From JAKIYB01 sp964590255 (GTDB taxonomy: Bacteria > Armatimonadota > Hebobacteria > CAIYQO01), in NCBI GenBank assembly GCA_964590255.1, contig CAZPYA010000015.1, positions 1 through 64,000 on the forward strand: a stretch of 64,000 nucleotides of DNA, written 5' to 3'. Below the pieces are notes generated by a model. It was not told the origin of the DNA. It did no database searches and saw nothing but the letters and a program-made list of their open reading frames with translations. Positions 52,601 through 61,967 of the stretch are shown piece by piece. Position 1 is the stretch's first letter. Every line of letters starts with the position of its first letter. The translations under genes were made by a program, and so were the position numbers.

Positions 52601-53061
52601 CCCAGTATGGCGAGCATGATGCACTGATTGATGCGAACGGCCGCATCAACGTGCCGCGGAAGATCAGCTTTCTCTTTGCGAAAGGTGGTTTTCTCATGCG
52701 CGCCTTTAACGGGCAGTCGCTGGTGTTTTTGACGGATGAGGCGTTCAAGCAGGTACAGGCCCAGTTGAACAAGCTGGGTGGTTCGCTGCGAGAAGAGGTG
52801 CGGCGCTTTGTGGCGTGCGGCACCGACGTGACGCTGGACAACCAGGGTCGCCTGGCGGTGAACTCCCGGCTGCGCAGTTGGGCGAAGCTGCAGAAGGACG
52901 TCATCATCGTCGTGATGGATAACAAGGCGGAAATCTGGGATGCCGCGGAGTGGGACGCGTACAACAGCGACCGATACACCCGCGAGCGCCTGCAGATGAT
53001 GGAGAACGCGTTGTTCCCGCCGACGGATATTGCGTCGCTGGAGGATGCCCTGTCGGTGTAG
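52591..53061 (+). CDS. mraZ: Transcriptional regulator MraZ
   Basis: The 156-residue protein consists of two AbrB-like repeats, each with a DxxGR turn (ALIDANGRINVPRK and TLDNQGRLAVNSR), plus the C-terminal extension ending AEWDAYNSDRY. It represses the dcw cluster by binding short direct repeats. Its position directly ahead of rsmH is canonical. ATG 52591 lacks a strong ribosome-binding site; in-frame ATG 52489 lies within the promoter and is rejected. Confidence 0.9.
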   Translation: MEITQYGEHDALIDANGRINVPRKISFLFAKGGFLMRAFNGQSLVFLTDEAFKQVQAQLNKLGGSLREEVRRFVACGTDVTLDNQGRLAVNSRLRSWAKLQKDVIIVVMDNKAEIWDAAEWDAYNSDRYTRERLQMMENALFPPTDIASLEDALSV

Positions 53062-53084
53062 GCCGGCGCAAGAAGGACGGGCCG

Positions 53085-54050
53085 ATGGCCGACGAACTGC
53101 CGGACGGAGAAGGCTACGCCGAGGCGCTGCGCCACGAGCCGGTGATGCGGGATGCGGTGTTGCAGTTCCTCGATCCGCAGCCGGGCGAGACGATTGTGGA
53201 CTGCACGCTGGGCGGCGGGGGACACGCGCTGGAGATTTGCCGGCGGATCGGTCCCACCGGGCATCTGATTGGTTTTGACCAGGACGCGCAAGCGCTGGAG
53301 ACGGCGCGGCGCCGGTTGCAGGGATTCCCGGTCACCTATATACACGATAACTTTCGGAACCTTGAAAAACGCATACAGTCCCTTGATCTCCGCGGAGCGG
53401 ACGGGTTTGTGTTCGACCTCGGCGTCTCGAGCTTCATGCTTGACAACCCCGAGCGCGGCTTCAGCTTCATGCACGATGCTGAACTCGACATGCGCATGGA
53501 TCGGCGCATCCCGACTACCGCCGCGGACGTGCTTAGCCGGCTTAGTGAACAGGAAACGATGACACTGTTTACCGAGTCCGGCTATGACAGACGGTGGGCG
53601 AGACGACTTGCCCGGGCGATCATCGCAACACGACAGCACACTCCCATTACCCGTACCCGTCAATTCGCAGAACTTGTCGCCAAAACGATCCCAGCCGGTG
53701 CGCGCAGTCACCATCCCGCAACCCTCGCCTTTCAGGCCTTGCGCATGAAGGTGAACGATGAACTGGGCGCACTATCTACAGCCCTCACTGCCGCAGTTCA
53801 CTGCAGTAACATCGCCGCACGAGTCGTCGCAATCTCATTTCACTCTCTCGAAGACGGAATCGTGAAACGCACATTCCGTTACCTGTCTGGGAAGCGTCTC
53901 CCCCCGTCTGATCCCTACGCGCCGGACGAGCCGGCGCCACCGACTCTGGTGTCGATATTGACACCCAAACCGCTGACCCCGACGCCTGTCGAGGTAAAGC
54001 GGAATCCACGCGCCCGCAGCGCCAAGCTGCGCGCCGTGGAGCGCGTGTGA
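53085..54050 (+). CDS. rsmH: 16S rRNA (cytosine-1402-N4)-methyltransferase
   Basis: The 321-residue enzyme shows RHEPVMRDAVLQFL, the SAM-binding DCTLGGGGHALEI, IGFDQDAQAL, FDLGVSSFMLDNPERGFSF, and FHSLEDGIVKRTFR, all RsmH hallmarks. ATG 53085 has AAGGA upstream and lies 23 bp after mraZ. Length is normal. Codon use in the second half appears less GC-rich than the first. Confidence 0.95.
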   Translation: MADELPDGEGYAEALRHEPVMRDAVLQFLDPQPGETIVDCTLGGGGHALEICRRIGPTGHLIGFDQDAQALETARRRLQGFPVTYIHDNFRNLEKRIQSLDLRGADGFVFDLGVSSFMLDNPERGFSFMHDAELDMRMDRRIPTTAADVLSRLSEQETMTLFTESGYDRRWARRLARAIIATRQHTPITRTRQFAELVAKTIPAGARSHHPATLAFQALRMKVNDELGALSTALTAAVHCSNIAARVVAISFHSLEDGIVKRTFRYLSGKRLPPSDPYAPDEPAPPTLVSILTPKPLTPTPVEVKRNPRARSAKLRAVERV

Positions 54051-54054
54051 CAGG

Positions 54055-54093
54055 CGGAGACCCGTCTCCGCCCGCCGGGATCAGTCCCGGCGG
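54055..54093. other. Paired hairpins between rsmH and the ftsL-like gene
   Basis: CGGAGA CCCG TCTCCG (54055-54070) and CCGCCGGGA TCAG TCCCGGCGG (54072-54093) are perfect stems directly after the rsmH stop. They may attenuate or process the dcw transcript. The rest of 54051-54303 shows nothing firm. Confidence 0.5.
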
Positions 54094-54303
54094 ACCGTTA
54101 TATGGAATATTCGCGTGAGAAGGCGTATTCCCCTTCCACGCCCCAGGAGTGTTGACGGCCGTTTTCCGGTCGTGGCGACATGCCGCGGGGAGCCAGAGGG
54201 TCACCTCGGCCACACCGCAACGGATTTCAGCCCCCATTTTGTCGGCGTTTTTGCGCCTCGCAGCCCGATAACCGCACCGATTTTCTCGTCCGAGGTGACC
54301 GTT

Positions 54304-54804
54304 ATGGCATTAGCACAACGCAACACAGACTGGAATGTTCCGCAGCCGCCGCAGCCGCGCATCGCGCGACCGAGCGGACGCACGCGCGCCGCGCGCCGTC
54401 CCGCCGTCGTGCTCTGGCAGCGGCCGCTGGCGCTCGTCGGCCTCACCCTGGCGCTGGTGGCGGCGGTGATGTCATTCATCCGCTGCAGCGACTGCATCGC
54501 GCAGCGCGACCTGCGCGCCCAGACGCTGCGTCAGCGTCTCACCCAGCTTGACCGCACCTATGTGCAGCTCAACCTGGAGTTGAACCGCATGGCGGCTGAA
54601 CCGATGTTGTCGAAGAGCGCTCAGGCCAACGGCCTGGTGCTGCCCGACGCGACCCAGATTCACTATACCCGCGTGGTGGGTATCCTCCCCCAGGAGACCA
54701 TTGCGCAGGCCGCGCCGGCGAAGACCTGTCCGACCCTGATGGCCAATATCCGCGGGTTCTGGCAACGGCTGATGCCGACCCAGCCGGCGTACGGCCAGAA
54801 CTGA
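54304..54804 (+). CDS. ftsL: FtsL-like cell-division protein
   Basis: The 166-residue protein has a basic N-terminus, one membrane helix (LALVGLTLALVAAVMSFI, about 41-58) and a coiled-coil stretch (LRAQTLRQRLTQLDRTYVQL, about 70-95). This size and topology, together with its place between rsmH and the PBP, identify it as FtsL although sequence similarity is low, as usual. It would bridge the division-site complex with FtsB and FtsI. ATG 54304 has GAGGTG six bases upstream. The C-terminal 60 residues are an extension. Confidence 0.75.
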   Translation: MALAQRNTDWNVPQPPQPRIARPSGRTRAARRPAVVLWQRPLALVGLTLALVAAVMSFIRCSDCIAQRDLRAQTLRQRLTQLDRTYVQLNLELNRMAAEPMLSKSAQANGLVLPDATQIHYTRVVGILPQETIAQAAPAKTCPTLMANIRGFWQRLMPTQPAYGQN

Positions 54805-54838
54805 TGCGGGCGGCGGCATCGCCGCTACGGCACATGTC

Positions 54839-54870
54839 GCAACATCCCTCATCCCGGTGAGGGATGTTGC
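54839..54870. other. Perfect hairpin between ftsL-like and PBP genes
   Basis: GCAACATCCCTCA TCCCGG TGAGGGATGTTGC has a 13-bp perfect stem. It is not followed by a T-run. Downstream, a possible 34-codon frame (54958-55062) ends 8 bp before the PBP start. No other feature is seen in 54805-55070. Confidence 0.55.
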
Positions 54871-55070
54871 CATTCACAATGGATGCGCCGGCCTTCCCGC
54901 TCGTGCCGTGTCCCCGGATGGCGTTGGCGGGTGAAGACGCATACAGGAGATATGCCGATGACGTGTTACGCTCCCTCCTCCGGCCTCGCGCCCACTGCTG
55001 GGCGCGGGGGGATGCCGGGAGACGGTCGTCGACAGCAGGTATCCGGTCACAGACGAGGATAAGGACGAGG

Positions 55071-57632
55071 ATGAGTCGCGGGGGGACAGGCGCCATGGCC
55101 AGCGGGCTTTCGGGGATCAGTAAACATTTACGCACCATCCGGCAGAATGCCGCGCGCTGGTGCGTGCTGTTACTCGGCATCTTCGGGGCGCTGCTGGTGT
55201 ATTTCTTCCACCTGCAGGTGCTGCAGCACCGCGCGATGCTGGAGAGAGCGAAGAAGTACCACGCGCGCACCGTGCCCCTGCCCGCCGCCCGCGGGCGCCT
55301 GCTCGACCGCAACCTCACCGTGCTGGCGCTGGACGACCGCCGGCTGTCGCTCTATGCCGACCCCACGCTCATCCAGAATCCCGCCTTCATCGCCAAACAA
55401 CTGGCGCCGGCCATCAACGTGCCGGAGCAGGAGCTGTACGACCTCTTCACCCAGCCGTGCGCGCGCATCTGGCTGAAGCGCGACATCACCCGGTCAGTAG
55501 CCGAGCAGGTGAAGGCGGCGGCCTTGCCCGGCGTCACCGTGAAGGTGGATGGCTGGTGTTATGCCGTCACCATCACCCCAGAGCGCCTGCCGCACAGCAG
55601 CGGCGTAGCCGCGCAGCTCGCGAAGGCGCTGCGCCTCTCGCGCGAGACGCTGGTGACGCAGATCGGCGACCCGGAGATCGAGCCAGAGGACGCCGTAGAG
55701 CCCGCCGCCCCGCCGCCTCCGGGCGCCCCGAAGCCGAAACCAGAGATGAAGAAGCTGAAGGGGTTGTTCCCGGAAGGCTGCCGCCGGGCGGTGGAGGAGC
55801 TGCACTTCAGCGGCGTCGCCTTCAAAAAGGTGATGGAGAATTACTCCGTGGAGGTGAGTCCGCGCGTGTTTCTGGCGAAGGAGCAGCCGCGAGACGCCGA
55901 GCCGGTGGCGCGCGCGCTGGCGCCGCTGCTGCGGATGACGCCGGACGCGGTGATGGATTACCTGCAGTTCCGCCAGCGCTTCGTGTGGGTGAAGCGCGGC
56001 ATGTCCGAGGCGATGCTACAGCGCGTGCAGCGCCTGCAGGGCGCGATGTTCGTGGTAGAGCCCGGCAAGGTAATGACGGAGCTGCCCGAGGACACCACCG
56101 CCGAAGCGGCCATGGACAGCGCCGTGAAAGAACTCGACCATGTGCTGAACCGTCTGACGCGTCCGCGCAACAGTCCACCGGTGATCACCCCCCGCGCCAT
56201 CCGCGACGCGCTGCAGCCCGGCACCCAGCCCGGGGTGCTGTACCAGGGCGAGTCGTCGCTGAAGATTGTCCGCTACATGTATTACAAACCCATCCCCGGG
56301 GTGATGTATGGCCTGCCGGGGGTAAGCGTGCAGCAGGAGCGCCGTCGCTATTACCCGTACAACACGATGGCCTCCGCCACGCTGGGGCTGGTAAAATACG
56401 GCACGAATGGCGCCTACGGTGTCTTCGGCCTGGAGGCGTCGCAGAACGAGACACTGCATGGCACGGACGGTAGCGAAGAAAAGGAGATCGACGGGCGCCA
56501 GTTGACCATCCCCGAACGCAGCCGCCGCACCGAGCCGGTAAACGGCCGCGATGTGGTGCTCACCCTCGATCTGCACATCCAGCAAGTGGCGGAGCGCGCG
56601 GTGATGGCGGCGGTGGAGAAATACGGCGCCAAACACGGCACCTGCATTGTCGTCGATACCAGCAACGGCGAGGTGCTGGCGCTGGCCACCTGGCCCGCGT
56701 GGGACGCCAACGCGCCGTCCAAAAGCAAGATGGGGCTGATCAACAACGCTATCAGCAACGTGTATGAGCCAGGCTCGACGTTCAAGCTGGTTGCGGCGAC
56801 GGCGGCATTGGAGGAAGGCATCGGCCACGACCACGTGCCGGTGACGAACTGTCGCGGGTCGCTGGTGGTGGGGGGCAGCAGGCCGATCAGCGACGCCCAC
56901 GGCGCGCATGGACCCACCGATCCGGGCCGCATGCTGGAAGTGTCCTGCAACATCACCGCGGCCACCCTGGCGATGAAGCTGGGCCCGGAACGCTTCCGCG
57001 ACTGGTGCAAGAAGCTCAATTTCAGTACGCGCACGGGCATCGAGCTGTCCGGCGAGGCGCGCGGCCGCCTCAACGCGGAGGAACTGCACAAAAACGCCAC
57101 GCTCGCGCGCATGGGCTTTGGGCAGAGCCTGAACGTGACGCCGCTACAAATGGTGAGTGCCTACGCGGCAATCGCCAACGGCGGCGTCTGGCATCAGCCG
57201 CACCTGGTGAAAGGCTACGTCGACCAGCAGGGTAACGTGCAGGACGTGACGACGCCGAACCACCAGGTCTGTTCTGAGGCGAACGCGAAGCTGCTGCGCG
57301 GCTACCTGGAGCGCGTGGTGAGCGCGCCGCACGGCACCGGCGGCAACGCGAAAATCCCCGGCTATCTCGTCGCCGGCAAAACCGGAACCGCGCAAAAAGC
57401 CCTGGGCGGCGGGCGACGCGGCTATAGCGGCTACATCGGATCGTTCGTCGGCTTCCTGCCCGCCGACAAACCCCGGTTGGCCATCGTCGCCGTCATTGAC
57501 GAACCCAGCAAAGCCGGATACTACGGCGGCACGGTGGCGGCGCCGGTGTTTCAGGAAGTGGCGCGCAACTGCCTGGAGTATTTGAATATCTCACCCAGCC
57601 GGCCGGTACATCCGGCGCCCGCGCGCCCGTAG
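55071..57632 (+). CDS. ftsI: Division-type class B penicillin-binding protein (FtsI-like)
   Basis: The 853-residue protein has an N-terminal anchor (WCVLLLGIFGALLVYFFHLQ, about 25-44), a long pedestal region and a transpeptidase domain with the active-site GSTFK (Ser569), SCN (Ser625) and KTGTAQ (Lys770). It crosslinks septal peptidoglycan, as its place after mraZ-rsmH-ftsL indicates. The pedestal contains two similar segments (about 90-165 and 260-330) that look like a duplication, making the protein some 200-250 residues longer than usual FtsI. ATG 55071 has AAGGACGAGG upstream. No PASTA domain is seen. Confidence 0.92.
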   Translation: MSRGGTGAMASGLSGISKHLRTIRQNAARWCVLLLGIFGALLVYFFHLQVLQHRAMLERAKKYHARTVPLPAARGRLLDRNLTVLALDDRRLSLYADPTLIQNPAFIAKQLAPAINVPEQELYDLFTQPCARIWLKRDITRSVAEQVKAAALPGVTVKVDGWCYAVTITPERLPHSSGVAAQLAKALRLSRETLVTQIGDPEIEPEDAVEPAAPPPPGAPKPKPEMKKLKGLFPEGCRRAVEELHFSGVAFKKVMENYSVEVSPRVFLAKEQPRDAEPVARALAPLLRMTPDAVMDYLQFRQRFVWVKRGMSEAMLQRVQRLQGAMFVVEPGKVMTELPEDTTAEAAMDSAVKELDHVLNRLTRPRNSPPVITPRAIRDALQPGTQPGVLYQGESSLKIVRYMYYKPIPGVMYGLPGVSVQQERRRYYPYNTMASATLGLVKYGTNGAYGVFGLEASQNETLHGTDGSEEKEIDGRQLTIPERSRRTEPVNGRDVVLTLDLHIQQVAERAVMAAVEKYGAKHGTCIVVDTSNGEVLALATWPAWDANAPSKSKMGLINNAISNVYEPGSTFKLVAATAALEEGIGHDHVPVTNCRGSLVVGGSRPISDAHGAHGPTDPGRMLEVSCNITAATLAMKLGPERFRDWCKKLNFSTRTGIELSGEARGRLNAEELHKNATLARMGFGQSLNVTPLQMVSAYAAIANGGVWHQPHLVKGYVDQQGNVQDVTTPNHQVCSEANAKLLRGYLERVVSAPHGTGGNAKIPGYLVAGKTGTAQKALGGGRRGYSGYIGSFVGFLPADKPRLAIVAVIDEPSKAGYYGGTVAAPVFQEVARNCLEYLNISPSRPVHPAPARP

Positions 57633-57646
57633 AATTTCCCGCATCC

Positions 57647-57676
57647 CCGCCCCCTCTCCTCGAGGAGCGGGGGCGG
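57647..57676 (+). terminator. GC-rich hairpin after the PBP gene
   Basis: CCGCCCC...GGGGCGG encloses the palindrome CTCCTCGAGGAG. It lies 15 bp past the stop and probably ends the mraZ-ftsI transcript. The rest of the gap to 57908 shows nothing further. Confidence 0.5.
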
Positions 57677-57908
57677 AGAGTGAGCGTCGTGGCGTGTCAT
57701 TGTGACCGCCAGTTGTCAGAAAATACCCCCCGCTCCGCATGGAGATCGCACACCGGTGTGTCGATGCCAGCCCACGCAAGTTTGCCGCGCCGTGTGCCGG
57801 GAACACCGGAATTATTGAGACGGACAGAGACGTTGCAGATTTATGTGGATGACGGGGTATGCCGACATGGGGGGACATCGCACAATAGCAGTGCCACAGG
57901 ATGCGGTT

Positions 57909-58733
57909 ATGGATAGGCCGGCCGCGCGGCCATCGGCAGCATCCCTCGCGCCGCCGTTCCAGATCGAGAATGTGCTCCCGTCTCCTGTCGCCGACCAGAC
58001 GGCGGCCTGCCTGGTCGATGTGGCCGAGACATGCGCCATGCGGCTGCTGCAGCACGGTATCTTCTCCAATATTTCCCACGAACTGCTTACGCCGTTGACC
58101 GCCATCCGCGGTTATCTCTCGCTGCTGGTGCAGGGGCAACTCGGCACGCTGGATCCGGAACAGGAAGCCGCGGTTCACGTGGCATTGTCCAATACCGATC
58201 GGCTGCACAGCATGATTGGCGATCTGCTCGACTACGCCTCGATTACCCGCGACCGGCTGGTGCTTGCCCGCGAGCCCGTCGAGCTGGCCGAGGTGGTGAC
58301 CGGGGCGGTGCAGCGCGCGTCAACGGCCGCCACCGCCCGGCAGGTGCAGCTCGCCGCGCGCGTGTCCGCCACCGTGGGCGTGGTGCAGGGCGACCGCCGG
58401 CGGCTGGCGCGCCTGGTGGAGCACCTGCTGGATAACGCCATCAAGTTCAGCGCCGCGGGCCAGCAAGTCTCGGTGACGCTGGGGCGCAGCGGGGGCCAGG
58501 CGCGGCTGGTGGTGCGCGACGCCGGCGTCGGCATGTCCGCCGAGATCCTGCGGCACGCCGAGTTCCCCTTCATACAGGAAGAGCACGGCCTGGCGCGTCA
58601 GTATACCGGCATCGGTATCGGCCTGCCGCTGGCGCAGAAACTGGTGACGCTGCACGGTGGGCAACTGCGCATCCGCAGCGTCCGCAACCGCGGCACCACG
58701 GTGACGGTGCTGCTGCCCCTGCGGCTTCAGTAA
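57909..58733 (+). CDS. Soluble orphan histidine kinase without sensor domain
   Basis: The 274-residue protein has a HisKA domain with SNISHELLTPLTAIRGYL (His57 from the chosen start) and HATPase_c with HLLDNAIKFS, RDAGVGMS and TGIGIGLPLAQKLV. Only about 45 residues precede the dimerisation helix, with no membrane segment or PAS domain. Starts at 57843 and 57867 are also in frame; none has a strong ribosome-binding site. The partner regulator is not adjacent. Confidence 0.85.
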   Translation: MDRPAARPSAASLAPPFQIENVLPSPVADQTAACLVDVAETCAMRLLQHGIFSNISHELLTPLTAIRGYLSLLVQGQLGTLDPEQEAAVHVALSNTDRLHSMIGDLLDYASITRDRLVLAREPVELAEVVTGAVQRASTAATARQVQLAARVSATVGVVQGDRRRLARLVEHLLDNAIKFSAAGQQVSVTLGRSGGQARLVVRDAGVGMSAEILRHAEFPFIQEEHGLARQYTGIGIGLPLAQKLVTLHGGQLRIRSVRNRGTTVTVLLPLRLQ

Positions 58734-58814
58734 TACGCGCCTCATGCCGTTCTCCCTTTCCGGCAGGTAAATCGCTCGCGAATCGGGTATATTACTGTAT
58801 CCTGGTCGCGTCTT

Positions 58815-60692
58815 ATGCTCATCCGTCTTTCCTGGATACTCGGATACTGCCGCCCGCTGTGGGTTGCCGGCTGCCTGCTGGCGGCGTTGTGCTGCCTGGC
58901 CGGCCCGCTGACGCCTGAACGCCGGCCAGCGCTGTTGCCGCTGGATGGCGGGTGGGCCAGCGAGCTGCGCATGGCGGATGGCGCGGTGGTGCAGGCGACG
59001 CTGCCGCTGCCGCATCGCTGGGAGCCGACTACGATTTCCGCTGTCTACCGGCACGACGTCACTTTCACTGCTGAAGCCGAGGCGACGGGCGCGTGGCTGG
59101 CGGTGCAGCACCCCGTCGGCATCCTGGAAGTGCGCCTGGATGACCGGCTGCTGGAGACGCACCTGGGCAACGGCCTCACCTACCGATGGCGCCTGCGCGG
59201 CGCGGCGGGGCCGCACCGGCTAGAGCTGCGCCTGACCCGCGAGCATCTGCCCGAGGCGCTGGCTGCCGCGGCATGCGGCCTGGGGCCGGTGACGGTGGAG
59301 CCGGTGCCGCCCGCCATCTTCCTCTCCCTGTCCACGGAATTCAACGCCACGCTGCGCACGGTGACGGTGCATTACCGGGCGGCGTCGGCCGAGCCGGAAA
59401 CGGTGACGCTGAAGCTGCGCCTGCTGGCGCCGGGCGAGCGACGGCCGGCGCTGGAAACCAGCGTGCCGGTGGCGCTGACCTCTGAAGGATTGACCGGCAG
59501 CCGCACGGTGCGGCTGAAGCAGTTTCAAGCGTGGTCGCCCGATCACCCGGCCATCTACACGCTGCAGGCCAGCCTGGTGCGCGGCAGCCGCGTCTACGAC
59601 CAATGGGAGTTGCCGTGCGGCCTGTGCGCGCTGACCGTCACCAGCAGCGGCGCCTGGCTGAATGGCCAGCCGATTACGCTGAAAGGCTTGCGCATCCGTG
59701 GCGGCCTGCCGCCGCTGGGGGGTGGCGACATCGCCGACACGCTGGAGCGCGAGCTGCGTCTGGCCAAACAGGCGGGTTTCAACGCGCTGATGGCGGAAGG
59801 CGCGGCGCTGCCGGAAGAGGCGCTGGCGCTGGCGAACCGGCTGGGGCTGCTGGTGATCGCCGACGTGCCGCCCACCTGGTCAGAACCCGGCGCCTCTACG
59901 CTGCGCCCGGATCTCGCTACCATAGTGGCCGAGTTGGGGCACCATCCCTGCGTGGCGGCGTGGAGCTGGGCGGAATCCGGTATGCTGCAGCAGAACCTTA
60001 CTGCGCTGCGCGCCGTGGATCGCGCGCGCTCGGCGCTGGTGCGCGCGGGCGTCCAGTCGCAAGTCTATGGGCCGTTCGTGGCGCTGGGCAAACCGGTCGC
60101 CGATATCGACACCAGCGGGCAGCCGCTGGTCGGTGGCGGCTGGGCCGATCTGCTGGCGAAAGCGGAAGGCGGCAAGCAGCCACTGCTGGTAAGCGGGCTG
60201 GGCGGCAGCGCGGAGGCGGTGTCGCCGGTGCAGTTGAGCGCTGACGTGGCGGCGGTGCGCCGCACGGCGGTGCCGCTGGGCTACTTCATCCGCCCGCTGG
60301 CGGGCCCCACGCTCACCGGCCTGGGCGACGAACATGGCACGCCCACCCGGCTGTTCGTCACCGCCGCCACCTGCAACCAGCCGTGCATCCTCATTCTGCG
60401 TCCGGGAAAGAGCGCCGCGGACAATCCGGGCCTGGCGCTGGACGCCGTGATCATCAACGACCAGTCGCTGACGGGGAATTACCGCCTGTTCGGCCTGGTC
60501 GTCGCCCCCGATGCATCGACCGCGCTCATCGACCGCGCCATCACCCTCACCGGCGCGCGGGTACAGCCTATCACCCCGCTGGCCGGCATGCTCTTCCCGC
60601 AATATGGCGATTACCGCATCCAACTGGCGCTCGCCGACGGCGAAACGATCCTCACCTCGGCGTTGCTGACGGTGACGGTGGAGGAGCGCTGA
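58815..60692 (+). CDS. Exported GH2-like protein without recognisable catalytic motifs
   Basis: The 625-residue protein has an N-terminal signal-like segment (PLWVAGCLLAALCCLAGPL). The beta-sandwich region (about 40-280) and the barrel opening LNGQPITLKGLRIRGGLPPL followed by LRLAKQAGFNALMAEGAALP follow the GH2 plan. At the acid/base position WSWAES replaces the usual WSxxNE, and at the nucleophile region PLLVSGLGGSAE lacks TEYG/TExG. The fold may thus serve binding instead of hydrolysis. The gene overlaps the convergent aldo/keto reductase gene by 41 bp. Confidence 0.65.
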   Translation: MLIRLSWILGYCRPLWVAGCLLAALCCLAGPLTPERRPALLPLDGGWASELRMADGAVVQATLPLPHRWEPTTISAVYRHDVTFTAEAEATGAWLAVQHPVGILEVRLDDRLLETHLGNGLTYRWRLRGAAGPHRLELRLTREHLPEALAAAACGLGPVTVEPVPPAIFLSLSTEFNATLRTVTVHYRAASAEPETVTLKLRLLAPGERRPALETSVPVALTSEGLTGSRTVRLKQFQAWSPDHPAIYTLQASLVRGSRVYDQWELPCGLCALTVTSSGAWLNGQPITLKGLRIRGGLPPLGGGDIADTLERELRLAKQAGFNALMAEGAALPEEALALANRLGLLVIADVPPTWSEPGASTLRPDLATIVAELGHHPCVAAWSWAESGMLQQNLTALRAVDRARSALVRAGVQSQVYGPFVALGKPVADIDTSGQPLVGGGWADLLAKAEGGKQPLLVSGLGGSAEAVSPVQLSADVAAVRRTAVPLGYFIRPLAGPTLTGLGDEHGTPTRLFVTAATCNQPCILILRPGKSAADNPGLALDAVIINDQSLTGNYRLFGLVVAPDASTALIDRAITLTGARVQPITPLAGMLFPQYGDYRIQLALADGETILTSALLTVTVEER

Positions 60693-61692
60693 ACGCCTCG
60701 TAGTCGTCCAGCATCGCCCGCAGCAGCGCCGGCGTGTCCAATCCGTAGGGGCAGTGGGCGCGGCAGTGGCCGCAGTCGGCGCAGTCGCGGATGCGGGCCA
60801 TGTTGGCGCGCCAGGCGTCGGTGAGGAACTGCTGGGCGGGCATGCGGCGCAGCAGCAGTTTCATGCGGGCGGCCATGGGGATGGGGATGCCCGCCGGGCA
60901 GGGCAGGCAGTAGCCGCAGGCGCGGCAGAAAGCGCCGGCCAGCTCCGCGCGGTCGCGTTCGATGGCGGCCTGCACGGCGTCGTCCAGCGCGGGCGGGTTC
61001 GCGTCCAGCGCCAGCATCTCCTCCAACTCCTCCATCCGCTGCATGCCCCAGATAGGCACCAGGTTCTCGTATTGCCGCAGGAAGGCGAAGGCGGTGCGGG
61101 CTTCGGTGAGCAGGCCGCCGCAGAGCGGCTTCATGCCGATGAGGCCGACATCCTGCCGCCGGCAGCGCTCGATGACCGCCAGGTCGCCGGCGTCGGAGAT
61201 ATGGCTGATGGGGAACTGCAGCGTGTCATACCGGCCGGAGTCCACCGCGGCGACGGCGCGCTCCAGGCTGTGGTTCGTCACCCCCAGGAAGCGGATTTTC
61301 CCCTGCTCACGCGCCGCCAGCAGGCCGGCGTAGGAAGACTCCGGATCGTCAGGATCCGGCAGCGGGCCGGGGTTGTGCAGTTGCAAAATGTCGACGTAGT
61401 CGGTGCGCAGGTTGCGCAGGCTGGTCTCCAGGTCGGCCAGCACCCCGGCGCGGGTGGTGGCCATGCTCTTCGTGGCGATGATGATGCGGTCGCGCACGTC
61501 ATGCAGCGCCGCGCCGATCTTCTCCTCGCTGTCGGAATACGCCCGCGCGGTATCGTAAAAGTTGATGCCGGCGTCGAACGCCCGCCGCAGGATGCGCGTC
61601 GCCTCCGCCGGCTCGGTGCGCTGCAGCGGCAGCACGCCGAAGGCGGTGCGGGTGACCATGAGGTTGGTTGTACCAAGGCGGGTGAGTTGCAT
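60652..61692 (-). CDS. Aldo/keto reductase with C-terminal 4Fe-4S motifs
   Basis: The 346-residue protein combines an aldo/keto reductase barrel (GINFYDTARAYSDSEEKIG with the catalytic Asp/Tyr, IIIATKSMA with Lys, DILQLHNPG at the usual His position) with a ferredoxin-like tail: CRACGYCLPCPAG and CADCGHCRAHCPYG. The family is known as ferredoxin-type AKRs of unknown physiological substrate. TATACT lies six bases before the ATG on the minus strand, so the transcript may be leaderless. Confidence 0.9.
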   Translation of the reverse strand: MQLTRLGTTNLMVTRTAFGVLPLQRTEPAEATRILRRAFDAGINFYDTARAYSDSEEKIGAALHDVRDRIIIATKSMATTRAGVLADLETSLRNLRTDYVDILQLHNPGPLPDPDDPESSYAGLLAAREQGKIRFLGVTNHSLERAVAAVDSGRYDTLQFPISHISDAGDLAVIERCRRQDVGLIGMKPLCGGLLTEARTAFAFLRQYENLVPIWGMQRMEELEEMLALDANPPALDDAVQAAIERDRAELAGAFCRACGYCLPCPAGIPIPMAARMKLLLRRMPAQQFLTDAWRANMARIRDCADCGHCRAHCPYGLDTPALLRAMLDDYEAFSAPPPSPSATPR

Positions 61693-61698
61693 GACTAT

Positions 61699-61704
61699 AG
61701 TATA
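61699..61704 (-). promoter_or_regulatory. -10 element of the aldo/keto reductase gene (possible leaderless start)
   Basis: On the minus strand TATACT is followed by ATAGTC and then ATG. A transcript starting at the normal distance would begin at the start codon. No ribosome-binding site is present. Confidence 0.5.
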
Positions 61705-61908
61705 GCATCATCGCCCGCAAGGCGTGCGGGAGACGCGCTCTGCAACCGGCTCAAACACGAAAATGGTGCGCATGAGCCTGCCCAGCCCAACTACTACCGT
61801 GTAAAGTAAATATTGACAGAAAACTACGCGGGATGGATTCGACCGCCGCCGTATAGCAGTCTGCCAATCACTCTGACAAAATTGCACTCTTTCGCCCCCG
61901 TATTGAGC

Positions 61909-61937
61909 TTGACAACCGCATCTGTCGATAGTACAGT
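61909..61937 (+). promoter_or_regulatory. Promoter of the rsgA leader
   Basis: A consensus TTGACA (61909-61914) is followed after exactly 17 bp by TACAGT (61932-61937). The predicted start near 61944 lies 24 nt before the leader-peptide ATG and about 200 nt before rsgA. Confidence 0.7.
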
Positions 61938-61967
61938 TAGATATCGTATCGAGAAAGGAGACGCAAC

